A stretch of DNA of 41,315 nucleotides from an uncultured Faecalibacterium sp. (lineage in GTDB: Bacteria; Bacillota; Clostridia; Oscillospirales; Ruminococcaceae), in assembly GCA_900539945.1 (NCBI GenBank), contig UQDV01000022.1, forward strand, positions 1 to 41,315, read 5' to 3'. Under the pieces are notes generated by a model that saw only the letters and a list, made by a program, of their open reading frames with translations, ran no database searches and had not been told where the DNA came from. This document shows, in pieces, positions 10,602-19,821 of this stretch (position 1 is the stretch's first letter; each line of letters opens with the position of its first letter). Made by a program: the position numbers and the translations under genes.

Positions 10602-11717
10602 TCAGTCTGCAGACAGATAGTGCATGGCCTTGCGCAGGCGTGCCTCATTTTCTGCGGTGGGCTCCATGAAGGGGCTGTGGAACAGATCCTGGAACAGGTT
10701 CTCCATCTTGGGGGAGTTCGGGTCGATGCCGATGTCCTCCAGGGTCAGGGGCATGTTCATGCTGCGCATAAAGGCACGGAAGGGTGCCACCTGCTCCGGA
10801 TGGCCGTTGAAGGCCAGCTGCAGGCAGTCGCCGATGGCCACGATCTCGCCGTGCAGGTAGGGCTTTGCCTCCTGGGTGAAGTGGGTGCGCACCAGCTCGT
10901 AGGTCTCGTGGCCCAGAGCGGTCTGGCCAAAGCCTTTGCTCACGCCGCTGACGATGCCGGCCACGGCAACGTTCAGGTAAGCGATATCCTCCACGGCCTT
11001 GGTCAGCTTGCCCTCGGCGATGTCATGGCAGGCCTGATGGGCCTCCTTCTCGTAAACATGGTAAGCCATCTCTGCGATGGTGTAAGCGGTGAACAGACCG
11101 ATGCTCACATCGTCCAGCAGGATCTCGCTGCGGCCGTTCTGGATCTCGATCATCTTGGCCATGCCGTCCATGATGCCGCTGGCTGCGTAGCGCGGGGGCT
11201 CCTTGCAGATCACGTCCATGTCCATGACGATGGCGTTGACCTCGTGGTCATAGCGCAGGCTGCCCAGGGAGGCACCCTCGGCAGTGTACATGACGCTCAG
11301 CGGGGCAAATGCCGCGCAGGTGGCAATGGAGGTAGGCACCTCCACGATGGGCAGGTCGCCTGCAAAGTGTGCCGTAGCCTTGGCCTGATCCATGATGCGG
11401 CCGCCGCCGATGCCCACGATGACCTGGCAGCCGGTGGTCAGGGCCTGCAGGGCGTGCTCCTTGGCGCGCTCGTAGGTGTTCTGATCCGGGTACAGGGAGA
11501 GTTCAAACTCCACACCGGCATCCTTCAGGCTCTTTTCTGCCTTGCCTTCGGTGGCTGCCCAGGCGCGGGGGCCGGCAATGACCAGGGCCTTTTTGCCCAG
11601 ACGTGCCACCTCGCCGCCCAGCAGGTTCAGGGCGCCTGCTTCCTGCAGGTAACGGCCAGCGCCGAACTTGTAAGCGTTGTCCAGTTTGATATCGGCTAAA
11701 CTTCTTGCTTCTGCCAT
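10602..11717 (-). CDS. Iron-containing (GldA-like) alcohol dehydrogenase
   Basis: A 371-residue NAD-dependent group III alcohol dehydrogenase. Visible features are the nucleotide-binding GIGGGRIMDQAKA (about 102-114), the EVPTSIATCAAFAPLSVMY segment, and three metal ligands: D184 in GIMDGMAK, H270 in LGHETYE and H289 in LHGEIVA. It resembles glycerol dehydrogenase, but its place behind a sugar-acid dehydratase suggests it reduces or oxidises a sugar-acid intermediate such as a keto acid or semialdehyde. GGAGTG precedes the ATG. It starts 14 bases after the dehydratase stop and is the last gene before the operon terminator. Confidence 0.82.
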   Translation of the reverse strand: MAEARSLADIKLDNAYKFGAGRYLQEAGALNLLGGEVARLGKKALVIAGPRAWAATEGKAEKSLKDAGVEFELSLYPDQNTYERAKEHALQALTTGCQVIVGIGGGRIMDQAKATAHFAGDLPIVEVPTSIATCAAFAPLSVMYTAEGASLGSLRYDHEVNAIVMDMDVICKEPPRYAASGIMDGMAKMIEIQNGRSEILLDDVSIGLFTAYTIAEMAYHVYEKEAHQACHDIAEGKLTKAVEDIAYLNVAVAGIVSGVSKGFGQTALGHETYELVRTHFTQEAKPYLHGEIVAIGDCLQLAFNGHPEQVAPFRAFMRSMNMPLTLEDIGIDPNSPKMENLFQDLFHSPFMEPTAENEARLRKAMHYLSAD

Positions 11718-11731
11718 AGTTTTTACACTCC

Positions 11732-13522
11732 TTACTCCATGTAAGCACCCTTCATGGCGCTGACTGCGTGCTGGCTATACAGCTTCAGCAGGCCATGGGT
11801 GTATTTGCTTGTAAAACCTTTCCAGTTTGCTTTGCGTTCTGCCAGAATGGCGTCCATTTCTTCGGGGGTCTTGTGCTCGCCCTTCACACCGGTGATCTCC
11901 AGGCGGCGGGCCTCCACGTCCAGTTCAATGATATCGCCCTCTTCCACCAGTGCGATGGGGCCGCCTGCGGCGGCTTCAGGGCTGACATGGCCGATGACGG
12001 GGCCGCGGCTTGCGCCGGAGAAGCGGCCGTCGGTGATCAGGGCCACGCTGGAAGCCAGGGCCGGGTCCGAGCAGATGGCTTCGCCGGTGTAGAACATCTC
12101 CGGCATACCGCTGCCGCGGGGGCCTTCGTAGCGGATGAACACGGCATCGCCCGGATGGATGCGGCCGTGGAGGATGGCGTCGATGGCGTCCTCCTCACAG
12201 TCGAAGGGGCGGGCGGTCAGGGTCGCCTTGAACATGGCCTTGGGGCAGGCGGTGTGCTTGATGACACAGCCTTCCGGGGCCAGGTTGCCGCGCAGGATGG
12301 CGATGGAACCGTTGGTGCCGATGGGCTCGTCGAAGCTGCGGATGATGTCGGTGCGCTTGATCTCGCGGCCGATCTTCTTGCTCTTCTCGGCCAGCAGGGC
12401 ATCGCAGTGCTCGTAGAAGCCGTTCTTCTTCAGCTCCTCCAGGTTCTCGCCCAGGGTCTTGCCGGTAACGGTCTTGGCATCCAGATGCAGCATGGACTTG
12501 ATCTCTTCCATGATGCGGGGCACGCCGCCTGCATAGTAGAAATACTGTGCGGGCCAGTCGCCTGCGGGACGGATGTTCAGCAGGTAGTGTGCGCCGCGGT
12601 GCATCCGGTCAAAGGTGTCGGCGTCGATCTCGAAGCCGAACTCGTGGGCAATGGCGGGGATGTGCATCAGGGCATTGGTGGAGCCGGAAATGGCCGCATG
12701 GACCATGATGGCGTTCTCAAAGCTGCGCATATCCACGATATCGCCTGCGGTGACACCGGCTTTCACCAGCTTCATGAGCTGGGTGCCGGCGTCGTAGGCA
12801 GCCTGCTTCAGTTCGGGGGCAGTGGCCGGCATCAAAGCGGTGCCGGGCAGCATCAGGCCCAGAGCCTCGGCCATGACCTGCATGGTGGAGGCAGTGCCCA
12901 TAAAGGAGCAGGCGCCGCAGCTGGGGCAGGCGTGCTGCTTGTAGTAGGTCAGCTGCTCGGCCGGGATCTCGCCGCGCTCGTACTGTGCGCTGAACTTGCC
13001 GATCTGCTCCAGGGTGAGCAGCTCGTTGATGGCACAGCCGGGGTCGTTCTCGGTGTACTTGGCGGGCAGGTCGTATGCCTCCATGACACCGCCGGTGACC
13101 ACGATGGCTGCCATCATGTCCTTCATGCGGCCGATGCTCATGAGCATGGCGGGCATGGCCTTGTCGCAGCTGGAAATGAACACACCGCCGTCAAAGGTGG
13201 TGGCGTTGGCCTGTGCTTCCACCAGGTTGGTGATGGCTTCGCGGTGGGCCAGCGAGTAGTTGATGCCGTCATGGCCCTGGGCCATGCCGTCGCACATGTC
13301 GGTGGCAAAATACCGGGCAGCCTTGCCGCCGTGGTCGTTCACGCCGCGGACAGCCTCTTCCACAAAAATGTTCAGGTGGCCGGAGCCCGGATGGCTGTTG
13401 CCGTAGGTGCTCTCCACCATGATCTGGGGCTTGCTCAGGTCATCGACCGTCCAGCCCATGCCCATGCGCAGAGGGTCCATCTCAGGGGACAGGGAACGGA
13501 CCTGCTGACTTTTCAGCATCAT
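11732..13522 (-). CDS. IlvD/Edd-family sugar-acid dehydratase
   Basis: A 596-residue iron-sulfur dehydratase. Cluster and active-site regions are CDGMAQGHDGINYSL (about C77), SSCDKAMPAML (about C119) and CPSCGACSFMGTASTMQ (C199-C205). The MGTASTM form is typical of the aldonate dehydratases (xylonate, arabonate, gluconate type) rather than of branched-chain biosynthesis IlvD, and no ilv genes are nearby. It would dehydrate a C5 or C6 aldonate to a 2-keto-3-deoxy acid. The ATG at 13522 follows AAGGAG by 6 bases; a TTG two codons earlier lies too close to it. The exact substrate cannot be read from the sequence. Confidence 0.85.
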   Translation of the reverse strand: MMLKSQQVRSLSPEMDPLRMGMGWTVDDLSKPQIMVESTYGNSHPGSGHLNIFVEEAVRGVNDHGGKAARYFATDMCDGMAQGHDGINYSLAHREAITNLVEAQANATTFDGGVFISSCDKAMPAMLMSIGRMKDMMAAIVVTGGVMEAYDLPAKYTENDPGCAINELLTLEQIGKFSAQYERGEIPAEQLTYYKQHACPSCGACSFMGTASTMQVMAEALGLMLPGTALMPATAPELKQAAYDAGTQLMKLVKAGVTAGDIVDMRSFENAIMVHAAISGSTNALMHIPAIAHEFGFEIDADTFDRMHRGAHYLLNIRPAGDWPAQYFYYAGGVPRIMEEIKSMLHLDAKTVTGKTLGENLEELKKNGFYEHCDALLAEKSKKIGREIKRTDIIRSFDEPIGTNGSIAILRGNLAPEGCVIKHTACPKAMFKATLTARPFDCEEDAIDAILHGRIHPGDAVFIRYEGPRGSGMPEMFYTGEAICSDPALASSVALITDGRFSGASRGPVIGHVSPEAAAGGPIALVEEGDIIELDVEARRLEITGVKGEHKTPEEMDAILAERKANWKGFTSKYTHGLLKLYSQHAVSAMKGAYME

Positions 13523-13555
13523 ATTCAACTCCTTATAAAACTCTCAGATACTCTC

Positions 13556-14665
13556 TCACAGGGTCAGGCGGCGGTCACGCGCAGCGACCTTCCACCAGCC
13601 TGTGACCTCGCCGTTTTCCACCACCGGGACCGCCGGGTACAGGGCGCTGGTGGGGCAGACGTGAGTCGGGATGGCAAACAGCTCGGTCCCGATGGGCGGG
13701 ATGTCGGCGATGTGCTCTTCCGGCACACGCACCACCCAGTGCTCCTCGTTCTGGATCACGGTGCGGGCATACTCCATGCCCACGATCTCCGCGCGCTCCG
13801 GCTGGGGATCGGTGGCCACGGCCTTGCAGCCCAGATCCAGTGTGAAGGTGTCGCGGCTGGGGCGGCTCACCACGCGGGTGAGCAGGGCAGCAGCCGGGGT
13901 AAACTGCAGGTCCGGGTAGGCCTTGCGGTACCCAGCGTCCTGGATCACGCAGGTGCCGGGGCTCAAAAACTCTCCGGTCATCTCGGCGTGCACCGGGAAG
14001 GACGGGGTGCCGCCCATGATCAGGATCTCGCAGCAGATGCCGTCCGCCTTCAGGCGGGCCTTGATCTCCTCGATCTGCTTGTCCACAGGGGCGGTAGCCA
14101 CCTCGCGCTCCTGCACGCTGCTCTCGTGGCGGTGGCCGTCGTAGCAGTGCATGCCGCGCATGACGATGCCGGGCAGGGTGTTCCACTCCCGGTACATCGC
14201 TTCCACTTTATCCAGCGGCACACCGGTGCGGTGCTGGCCCATGTCCACATCCATCAGCACATTGGCCTTGCAGGTCTGGCCCAGCTTGCGGATCTGCTCC
14301 GTGTCATCGCCGATGGCAAAGAACTCCACCCCCGGGAAGGCGGCCTGCAGCGCGGCAAAGCGCTTGATGTTGGGGCCCACCAGCGGGTACGCCAGAGTCA
14401 GGTGCTTCGCACCGGCCTTGGCGGCCATTTCGGCCTCGGCGATGGTGGCGCACTTGAAGCGGTCGATGCCCGCCTCGATCTGCATTTGGACCACCTCGGC
14501 CATCTTGTGGGTCTTGATGTGGGGCCACAGGCGGGCAGCGCCGCCTGCAATGTCGATCATCTTGCGGATATTCTCGCGGATGATCGCCGGGTAATAGACC
14601 AGCTGCGGGCTTACGATGTCCTGCTGACCCTCAAAGGTATAGAGGTTGTCGTTGATCTTATTCAT
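13556..14665 (-). CDS. PLP-dependent D-threonine aldolase / D-serine dehydratase-like enzyme
   Basis: A 369-residue alanine-racemase-fold enzyme of the D-threonine aldolase/DSD1 family. The PLP lysine is K51 in PHIKTHK, and the metal ligands of the family are present as H335 and C337 in THVCPTSALYP, as in D-serine dehydratases. Known members act on beta-hydroxy D-amino acids; some act on 2-amino-2-deoxy-gluconate. The start ATG at 14665 overlaps the end of the RidA gene by 8 bases, so the two are coupled. A longer frame to 14833 is only an upstream extension through that gene. Coupling to RidA fits a lyase that releases an enamine/imine needing hydrolysis. Confidence 0.85.
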   Translation of the reverse strand: MNKINDNLYTFEGQQDIVSPQLVYYPAIIRENIRKMIDIAGGAARLWPHIKTHKMAEVVQMQIEAGIDRFKCATIAEAEMAAKAGAKHLTLAYPLVGPNIKRFAALQAAFPGVEFFAIGDDTEQIRKLGQTCKANVLMDVDMGQHRTGVPLDKVEAMYREWNTLPGIVMRGMHCYDGHRHESSVQEREVATAPVDKQIEEIKARLKADGICCEILIMGGTPSFPVHAEMTGEFLSPGTCVIQDAGYRKAYPDLQFTPAAALLTRVVSRPSRDTFTLDLGCKAVATDPQPERAEIVGMEYARTVIQNEEHWVVRVPEEHIADIPPIGTELFAIPTHVCPTSALYPAVPVVENGEVTGWWKVAARDRRLTL

Positions 14666-15125
14666 ACTCCACCAGCATCTCGATCTCGACCGCGATGTTG
14701 CCCGGGCAGGAATTGGTGCCCATGGCGGTGCGGGCGGGCAGACCCTTCTCCTCGCCGAACAGCTCGAACAGCAGGTTGGAGCCGCCGTTGATGACCTGCG
14801 GCTGCTGTGCAAAATCATCGGTGCAGTTGACAAAGCCCAGGACCTTGACGCAGCGCTTGATGCGGTTCAGGTCGCCCAGCTTGGCGTCCAGATTGGCCAG
14901 CAGGTTCAGCATGCAGTTGTAAGCAGCCTTCTGGCCCTGCTCCAGGGTCAGGTCGCCGCCGACCTTGCCCACGATGTTGTGGCCGTCGCCGATGTCAGGG
15001 CCGCAGCCGCTGCAGTACAGCAAATGATCGCCGAACTCCATGACCGGAGTGTAGACGCCGCCCTTCGGCGGGGGTGCGGGCAGGGTGATGTTCATTTCCT
15101 TGAGCTTATCGTAGACATTTGCCAT
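14658..15125 (-). CDS. RidA/YjgF-family enamine/imine deaminase
   Basis: A 155-residue RidA-family protein that hydrolyses reactive enamines or imines released by PLP lyases to keto acids and ammonia. The key arginine (R132 in LPARTAMG) and the glutamate (E148 in AVEIEMLV) are present, with the NCMLNLLANLDAKLGDLNRI helix typical of the family. It is slightly longer than housekeeping RidA (about 130 residues), a subgroup often found inside catabolic operons. AGAGG lies 9 bases before the ATG. It overlaps the PLP-enzyme gene, which strongly suggests the two act in sequence. Confidence 0.88.
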   Translation of the reverse strand: MANVYDKLKEMNITLPAPPPKGGVYTPVMEFGDHLLYCSGCGPDIGDGHNIVGKVGGDLTLEQGQKAAYNCMLNLLANLDAKLGDLNRIKRCVKVLGFVNCTDDFAQQPQVINGGSNLLFELFGEEKGLPARTAMGTNSCPGNIAVEIEMLVEYE

Positions 15126-15229
15126 AAGAAAAAACCTCTCTTCTTTTTCTCTGACGCAGCCGAAACGGGGGCTGCTGCCGGTTGAAAGATGTTCCGCAGC
15201 CGGTGTGCGCCGACTGTGAAGCGACTTGT

Positions 15230-16159
15230 TTATATTCCCAACAGCGTGCTGCCCAGGCTCAGCACCAGGGGCACGCTGATCAGGATACTAAGGGTGGAAT
15301 GTGCAACGGCCTGGCTTGCCAGCTCGCCCTCGGTGTCGTACTGCTTTGCCAGCACGGCCGTCAGGCTGCCTGCCGGGCAGGATGCCAGAATCAGGATCGC
15401 CATGCACAGGGTGCGGTCCAGCGGCAGGAAGTACAGCGCCGCCAGGAAGCCCAGCGGGAACACGACGCACCGCAGGGCCGTGATGAGCCATACCATGGGG
15501 TTCGTGACCAGTTTTTTCAGGTCACTGCGGGCCAGCATGCCGCCGGCGATCATGAGGGCCAGCGGCGTGGTGGTGTTGCCCACCGCCTTGCAGAAACTTT
15601 CCAGGATGGCGGGCAGCCGCAGGCCGGTCACCAGCATGACCACCATGATGGCGGTGGTGATGTTGGTGGGGGTAAGGAATGCTTTGATGCTCACCTTGGC
15701 TTCCGGGTCGAACAGGTGCTGTACATAAGTAAAGAACAGGATGTTGTAGGCCATGATGCCGGCGGCACCGTACAGGGCACCCGCCTCGCTGCCCAGCAGG
15801 GCGCTGATGAGTGGGATGCCGATGAAGGCGCTGTTGGGCATGACGGCGGCACCCACCAGCACGGCCTTCTGGCCGCGGGTCAGGTGCATGGCCCTGCTCA
15901 GCACAAGGCAGATGCCGATGGTGAGGATGTAGAAGATCTCCAGCACCACATAGCCCTTGAGCATGCCGGCCACGGCCTCGCGGCCGCCGTCGATGCTGGC
16001 ACTGGCCAGCAGGGTGCAGGGCAGGGTGACCGACATGACCAGGTTGGACAGGAACTTGCTGTTCCTGTCGTCCATGATGCCCAGTTTGGTCACGGCTGCA
16101 CCGGTGCCGATCTCCAGAAAGATGATCAGGATCTGCTGCAGAAGAATCGCGATCGACAT
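15230..16159 (-). CDS. AEC-family (auxin efflux carrier/malonate-type) permease
   Basis: A 309-residue integral membrane protein with about ten hydrophobic segments in two inverted halves, the AEC transporter layout. It has the N-terminal LLQQILIIFLEIGTGA helix, NSAFIGIPLISALLG and a C-terminal segment rich in small residues. Members move organic anions. Within this operon it may import or export a sugar acid or short carboxylate product. It starts 9 bases after the deacylase stop, and GGAG precedes the ATG. A 104-base gap with a short hairpin separates it from the RidA gene. Confidence 0.82.
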   Translation of the reverse strand: MSIAILLQQILIIFLEIGTGAAVTKLGIMDDRNSKFLSNLVMSVTLPCTLLASASIDGGREAVAGMLKGYVVLEIFYILTIGICLVLSRAMHLTRGQKAVLVGAAVMPNSAFIGIPLISALLGSEAGALYGAAGIMAYNILFFTYVQHLFDPEAKVSIKAFLTPTNITTAIMVVMLVTGLRLPAILESFCKAVGNTTTPLALMIAGGMLARSDLKKLVTNPMVWLITALRCVVFPLGFLAALYFLPLDRTLCMAILILASCPAGSLTAVLAKQYDTEGELASQAVAHSTLSILISVPLVLSLGSTLLGI

Positions 16160-16168
16160 GGCAGCTCC

Positions 16169-17770
16169 TTACACCGTCAGCACCATACCGGCACCGGTCG
16201 TGGTGCGCCGGTCGTGGTCAATGGCGACCTGGCCGTTGACGATGCACCAGTCCAGACCGGTGGCCTTCTGGGCAGGATTCGTGAAGGTGGCATGATCCGT
16301 GAACTTCTTCGGATCGAATACCAGTATATCAGCATAATTGCCTTTCTGCAAGCTCCCTCGTCCGACCAATCCCATTCTTGCGGCGGGCTGGCTGGTCATC
16401 CGGCGGATGGCCTCCTGCATCGTGTAGATGCCGCGCTCAGCCACATACTCCCGCAGCACCTTGGGGAAGGCACCGAACATGCGGGGGTGGGGCGTGTCGG
16501 TCTTGGCATAGATGGCATCGGAGATGATATTGGACCAGGGCAGACGTGCCACCGTATCAATATCATCCTGGCTCATGGACATATTGATGATGGCAGTCTT
16601 CCCGTCCTCGCTGTGCATCAGGTAGGCGGCCAGTGCAGCGGCGTCCTCAAAGCCGAATTTCTCGGCAGCCTCCGTCACCCGCATGCCCAGGAACTTCTCG
16701 TTTTCGGGGCAGACCACGCCGCTGATGATGATGCGGTCCCAGCCCAGCGTGATGCAGAAGTTGTCCCAGTCATCGTACAACACGCTGCTGGTACGGCGGA
16801 ACTCCTCCACACCTTCGGGGGTGCCCAGTTTTTCCAGTGCACGGGTCATGTTGCCGGCCACGAACACCGGGGGCAGCATGGTGGTCAGGGCTGTGCTGCC
16901 GCCCTCGTAGGGGTAGAAGTCCACGGTCACGTCCATGCCCTGGGCCCGGGCGGCTTCGATGTCGGCAATGGCGGTGTGGATGTCCTTGCCCCAGTTCTTC
17001 ATGCCGCAGCTCTTGAAGTGGCTGATCTCCAGGGCACAGCCCACGCGGCGGGCGATCTCGATCACCTCGCGCACGCTCTGCACCATGCTGTCGCCCTCAC
17101 CGCGGATGTGGGTGGTGATCACACGGTGATAGCGGCCCACCGGCTCCAGAATGTAGGAAAATTCATCGGTGGAGGAGTAGCACTCCGGCAGATACATGAT
17201 GCCCAGCGACACACCGGGAGCACCGGCGGCCATGGCGTCCTCGATCAGAGCACGGGCGTCGTCCAGCTCCTGCTGGGTGTAGGGAGTGTCGGCAAAGCCC
17301 TTGACGCAGATCTTGACGGTGCCGGTGCCGATCATGGCGGCAACGTTCAGGGGCAGGTCGGCCTTGTGCAGGGCAGCCAGATAATCACGGTAGGTGTGGG
17401 GGCCGTCCAGGCCGATGGGGCCCATGACGGCTTCTTCAAAGGAATAATACTCCTTTGCCGCCTCGTCCGATTCCGGCCGGGGGGTCATGCTGATGCCGCA
17501 GTTGCCGGCCACTGCCGTGGTAATGCCCTGGGCCAGCTCCACCTCGCCAAAGTGCGGGTCGTTGAGGGGCTTTGCGTCGTGGTGACGGTGGATATCCACA
17601 AACCCCGGGGTCACCGCCTTGCCGGTGGCGTCGATGACCTGGTCTGCCGGTTCCGTGATGCCCGGAGCGATCTGAGCAATACGGTCGTCCTGCACCAGCA
17701 GGTCTGCCTGGTAGGGCTGGCCCCCCAGGCCGTCGTATATGGTGCCGTTCTGGATCAAAATACGTTTCAT
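16169..17770 (-). CDS. N-acyl-D-amino-acid deacylase (D-aminoacylase family)
   Basis: A 533-residue amidohydrolase that removes an acyl group from N-acyl-D-amino acids or similar compounds. The metal site is DIHRHHD (H61, H63), the characteristic bridging cysteine is C91 in GNCGIS, and further ligands are likely in LEISHFKSCG and TTHIRGEGD. The C-terminal half has the FGAFPKVLREYVAERG and KGNYADILVFDP motifs usual for this family. The ATG at 17770 is preceded by AGAGGGAAC; the frame extends 18 codons upstream without support. The motif set is that of D-aminoacylase rather than NagA. In this operon the substrate could be an N-acetyl-2-amino aldonate, which has a D-amino-acid-like C2; that is inference. 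Confidence 0.85.
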   Translation of the reverse strand: MKRILIQNGTIYDGLGGQPYQADLLVQDDRIAQIAPGITEPADQVIDATGKAVTPGFVDIHRHHDAKPLNDPHFGEVELAQGITTAVAGNCGISMTPRPESDEAAKEYYSFEEAVMGPIGLDGPHTYRDYLAALHKADLPLNVAAMIGTGTVKICVKGFADTPYTQQELDDARALIEDAMAAGAPGVSLGIMYLPECYSSTDEFSYILEPVGRYHRVITTHIRGEGDSMVQSVREVIEIARRVGCALEISHFKSCGMKNWGKDIHTAIADIEAARAQGMDVTVDFYPYEGGSTALTTMLPPVFVAGNMTRALEKLGTPEGVEEFRRTSSVLYDDWDNFCITLGWDRIIISGVVCPENEKFLGMRVTEAAEKFGFEDAAALAAYLMHSEDGKTAIINMSMSQDDIDTVARLPWSNIISDAIYAKTDTPHPRMFGAFPKVLREYVAERGIYTMQEAIRRMTSQPAARMGLVGRGSLQKGNYADILVFDPKKFTDHATFTNPAQKATGLDWCIVNGQVAIDHDRRTTTGAGMVLTV

Positions 17771-17830
17771 GATAAGTTCCCTCTTGCTATGAATTTGCCC
17801 TGCGGCAAGGCGACCCTGCCGCAAATGATG

Positions 17831-17864
17831 AAAGGGGCAAGGGCGTATGCCCTCGCCCCTTTCG
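17831..17864 (-). terminator. Hairpin between the symporter and deacylase genes
   Basis: AAAGGGGCGAGGGC pairs with GCCCTTGCCCCTTT on the minus strand, with only three Ts following. It is probably an internal partial terminator or mRNA-end stabiliser that lets the symporter transcript exceed the downstream genes. Confidence 0.65.
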
Positions 17865-17900
17865 GAGAAACAGATTTACAGTTTGCCGGCTCAATCGGTC

Positions 17901-19439
17901 TTACAGATCTTCTTCCTCAGCAGCAGCCTCAGCAGCAGCGACCTTTTCCACGACAGTGCCGCGGCGGTCGTCCATAACGTGCTTCAGGCGCACATCGTCG
18001 GGAGTGGTGTCAGCAGGGAACATGAGAGAGACCACAATGCCGAACACCAGAGAAATGATGGTAGCAGGCACAGCCGGACCACCCATGGTGGCGTTGATCC
18101 AGTTCTTGAAGGAAGGCAGCACCAGGATCAGCACGCCCAGCAGAGTGCCGGAGCCGATGCAGGCCAGACCGCCCTGCCAGTTGACACGCTTCCAGAAGCG
18201 GCCCAGCAGCATAGCCACAGCCACGCCGGGCAGGAAGGCGCCCACGATGGTGGAGATGTAGCCGATAACGTCGTTGACGAACAGGGTGATGAAGAAGGCA
18301 GCGCCCAGGGTGCAGATCAGAGCGATACGGCTGTACTTGGCGTAATCCTCTTCCTTGATGGTCTTGCCGGTGACGCTGGGGTACACGTCGGTCAGCAGGA
18401 TGGTAACGCCGGAGATGGCGTCGGAGTCACCGGAGGACATGGTAGCGGACAGGCCGCAGATCATGAACATCATGCCGATGATCGGGGGCAGTGCGTTGGT
18501 AGCCATGTAAGCAAAGGCGTAGTCGCCGCTGGCCAGGGTGTCACCATTCATGGTGGCGATGGTGAAGCAGCTCATGCCGATGATAGCGGTAACAAAGCTC
18601 CAGCCGAACAGCAGGATGCCCTGGCCCAGGAAGGCCTTGCGGGCAGTCTTTTCGTCCTTGGAGGTGTAGATACGGGTACGGTGGGTGGGAGTGCCGATAA
18701 CGCCCATGGCTGTGGACAACACCAGTGCTATGGCAGCCATGACACCGTAGGAGCCCAGGCCGTAGAAGGTCATTGCGCCGGGCTTGCCAGCAGCGGTGAA
18801 GGTATCCACCACGTTCTGGTAGCCGCCTGCCAGGGGGATAGCACGGACAGCGATGGTCAGGAAGCCGATGAGGATGGCGATGAACTGGACAGCGTCGGTG
18901 GTAACAACGGCCATGTAGCCGCCGATGAACACGTAGATGCCGAAGCCCAGAACGGTGATGATCTTACAGGTAACGTCCGGCAGCTGGGTGACGTAAGCCA
19001 GGTACTTGGCACCGCCGTTCAGGTGGTTGCCCAGCCAGATGATCTCGATGACGAACATCATAAAGCCCATAACCTGGCGGATGATCTTTTTGCCGCCGTA
19101 GTAATACTGTGCTTCCTCAGACATGGTCAGGAAGCCCTTGTTCTTTGCCTTGGTGAACAACAGCATGGAAAGGATACCTGCCGATGCGCCCAGGCCGTAG
19201 ATGGCGCCGCCCCAGCCGTGGTTGAAGCCGTTGCCGATGGCGCCCATGGAAGAACCGGTGCCGATCATGGTTGCACCCACGGTGCAGAAGATCAGGAAGA
19301 AGCCGAGGTTGCCGCCGCCGGTCAGGAAGCTGCTGCCCTCATTCTTGCCGCGGCTGGTGATCCAGCCCACAAAGATCATAAAGCAGATCCATGCGATAAA
19401 GCCGCCAATAAACAATGGGATGTATTTGGGGTCCAACAT
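17901..19439 (-). CDS. Sodium/solute symporter (SSS family)
   Basis: A 512-residue membrane transporter with about 13 hydrophobic segments. Family marks include SSFLTGGGNLGFFLIFCTVGATMIGTG near the N-terminus, GGYMAVVTTDAVQF in the middle and MSSGDSDAISGVTILLTDVY. The C-terminus is acidic and Ala/Glu-rich. It is the first gene of the minus-strand catabolic operon and is read from a promoter at 19574-19602, so it is the likely uptake system for the pathway substrate, an organic acid or sugar acid, driven by sodium. GGAGG lies 10 bases before the ATG. Confidence 0.88.
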   Translation of the reverse strand: MLDPKYIPLFIGGFIAWICFMIFVGWITSRGKNEGSSFLTGGGNLGFFLIFCTVGATMIGTGSSMGAIGNGFNHGWGGAIYGLGASAGILSMLLFTKAKNKGFLTMSEEAQYYYGGKKIIRQVMGFMMFVIEIIWLGNHLNGGAKYLAYVTQLPDVTCKIITVLGFGIYVFIGGYMAVVTTDAVQFIAILIGFLTIAVRAIPLAGGYQNVVDTFTAAGKPGAMTFYGLGSYGVMAAIALVLSTAMGVIGTPTHRTRIYTSKDEKTARKAFLGQGILLFGWSFVTAIIGMSCFTIATMNGDTLASGDYAFAYMATNALPPIIGMMFMICGLSATMSSGDSDAISGVTILLTDVYPSVTGKTIKEEDYAKYSRIALICTLGAAFFITLFVNDVIGYISTIVGAFLPGVAVAMLLGRFWKRVNWQGGLACIGSGTLLGVLILVLPSFKNWINATMGGPAVPATIISLVFGIVVSLMFPADTTPDDVRLKHVMDDRRGTVVEKVAAAEAAAEEEDL

Positions 19440-19505
19440 AGTTTCATTTCCTCCTTAGAATCATTTTCCTCAGCCCGGCGCAGGGTCCGCTCGGGCCGAT
19501 GTGGC

Positions 19506-19558
19506 TGTCAGACATTTCCCCGCTGCGGGCCGGCACCGTGGGGTCGTTGTCCGACAAC
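19506..19558. promoter_or_regulatory. Operator(s) in the leader of the symporter operon
   Basis: GTTGTCCGACAAC (19546-19558) is a palindrome lying about 9-21 bases past the predicted start of the minus-strand transcript, a typical repressor position. A weaker copy of its core, TGTCAGACA, is at 19506-19514, with centres 42 bases (four turns) apart. It is the likely target of the adjacent IclR-family regulator. Confidence 0.65.
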
Positions 19559-19573
19559 AACCTTGCTGAAATA

Positions 19574-19602
19574 AATGTACCAATTTTTGCATCATCCGTC
19601 AA
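19574..19602 (-). promoter_or_regulatory. Promoter of the symporter-deacylase operon
   Basis: On the minus strand: TTGACG, 17 bases, TACATT. The predicted start is near 19567, giving a leader of about 128 bases that contains the palindromic operator. Confidence 0.65.
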
Positions 19603-19700
19603 TAGATTTTTAACATTTTCTTCAAAAAGAACCATTTTTGGCGTATTTTATAGTTTTCCTGTTCATAATTTTGTCATTTCCACGAAAAACAAACTGCCCC

Positions 19701-19729
19701 TTGCAGTCTATTTTCCGGTGTCGTATACT
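19701..19729 (+). promoter_or_regulatory. Candidate promoter of the IclR-kdgK-dgoA-dgoD operon
   Basis: TTGCAG, 17 bases, TATACT. It would give an unusually long leader of about 400 bases that contains the second operator and the heptamer array. A second promoter nearer the gene is possible; the CCTATATAT repeats at 20094-20114 are AT-rich but lack a -35. Confidence 0.5.
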
Positions 19730-19821
19730 GAAATTGGAGCAGGGATTTACAGAAAAAAATCCAAGTCCCTTTCAAAAGCGACGATGTTGCGCTTATTTTT
19801 AATCATTTGCAATTTATTAAG

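Noticed and set aside
11768..14791. A 1007-codon plus-strand frame over the dehydratase and PLP-enzyme genes
   Set aside because: It is a complement-strand shadow caused by GC-rich third positions; His/Gly/Ala-rich with no recognisable domain, while the minus strand carries clear enzymes.
14666..14833. N-terminal extension of the PLP enzyme
   Set aside because: The 56 extra residues are Ser/Arg/Pro-rich and overlap the RidA gene in another frame. The ATG at 14665 gives the normal family length and translational coupling.
15182..19574. Long plus-strand frames opposite the permease, deacylase and symporter genes
   Set aside because: Same shadow effect; composition is His/Gln/Gly/Asp-rich and lacks any motif, and the minus strand is fully explained.
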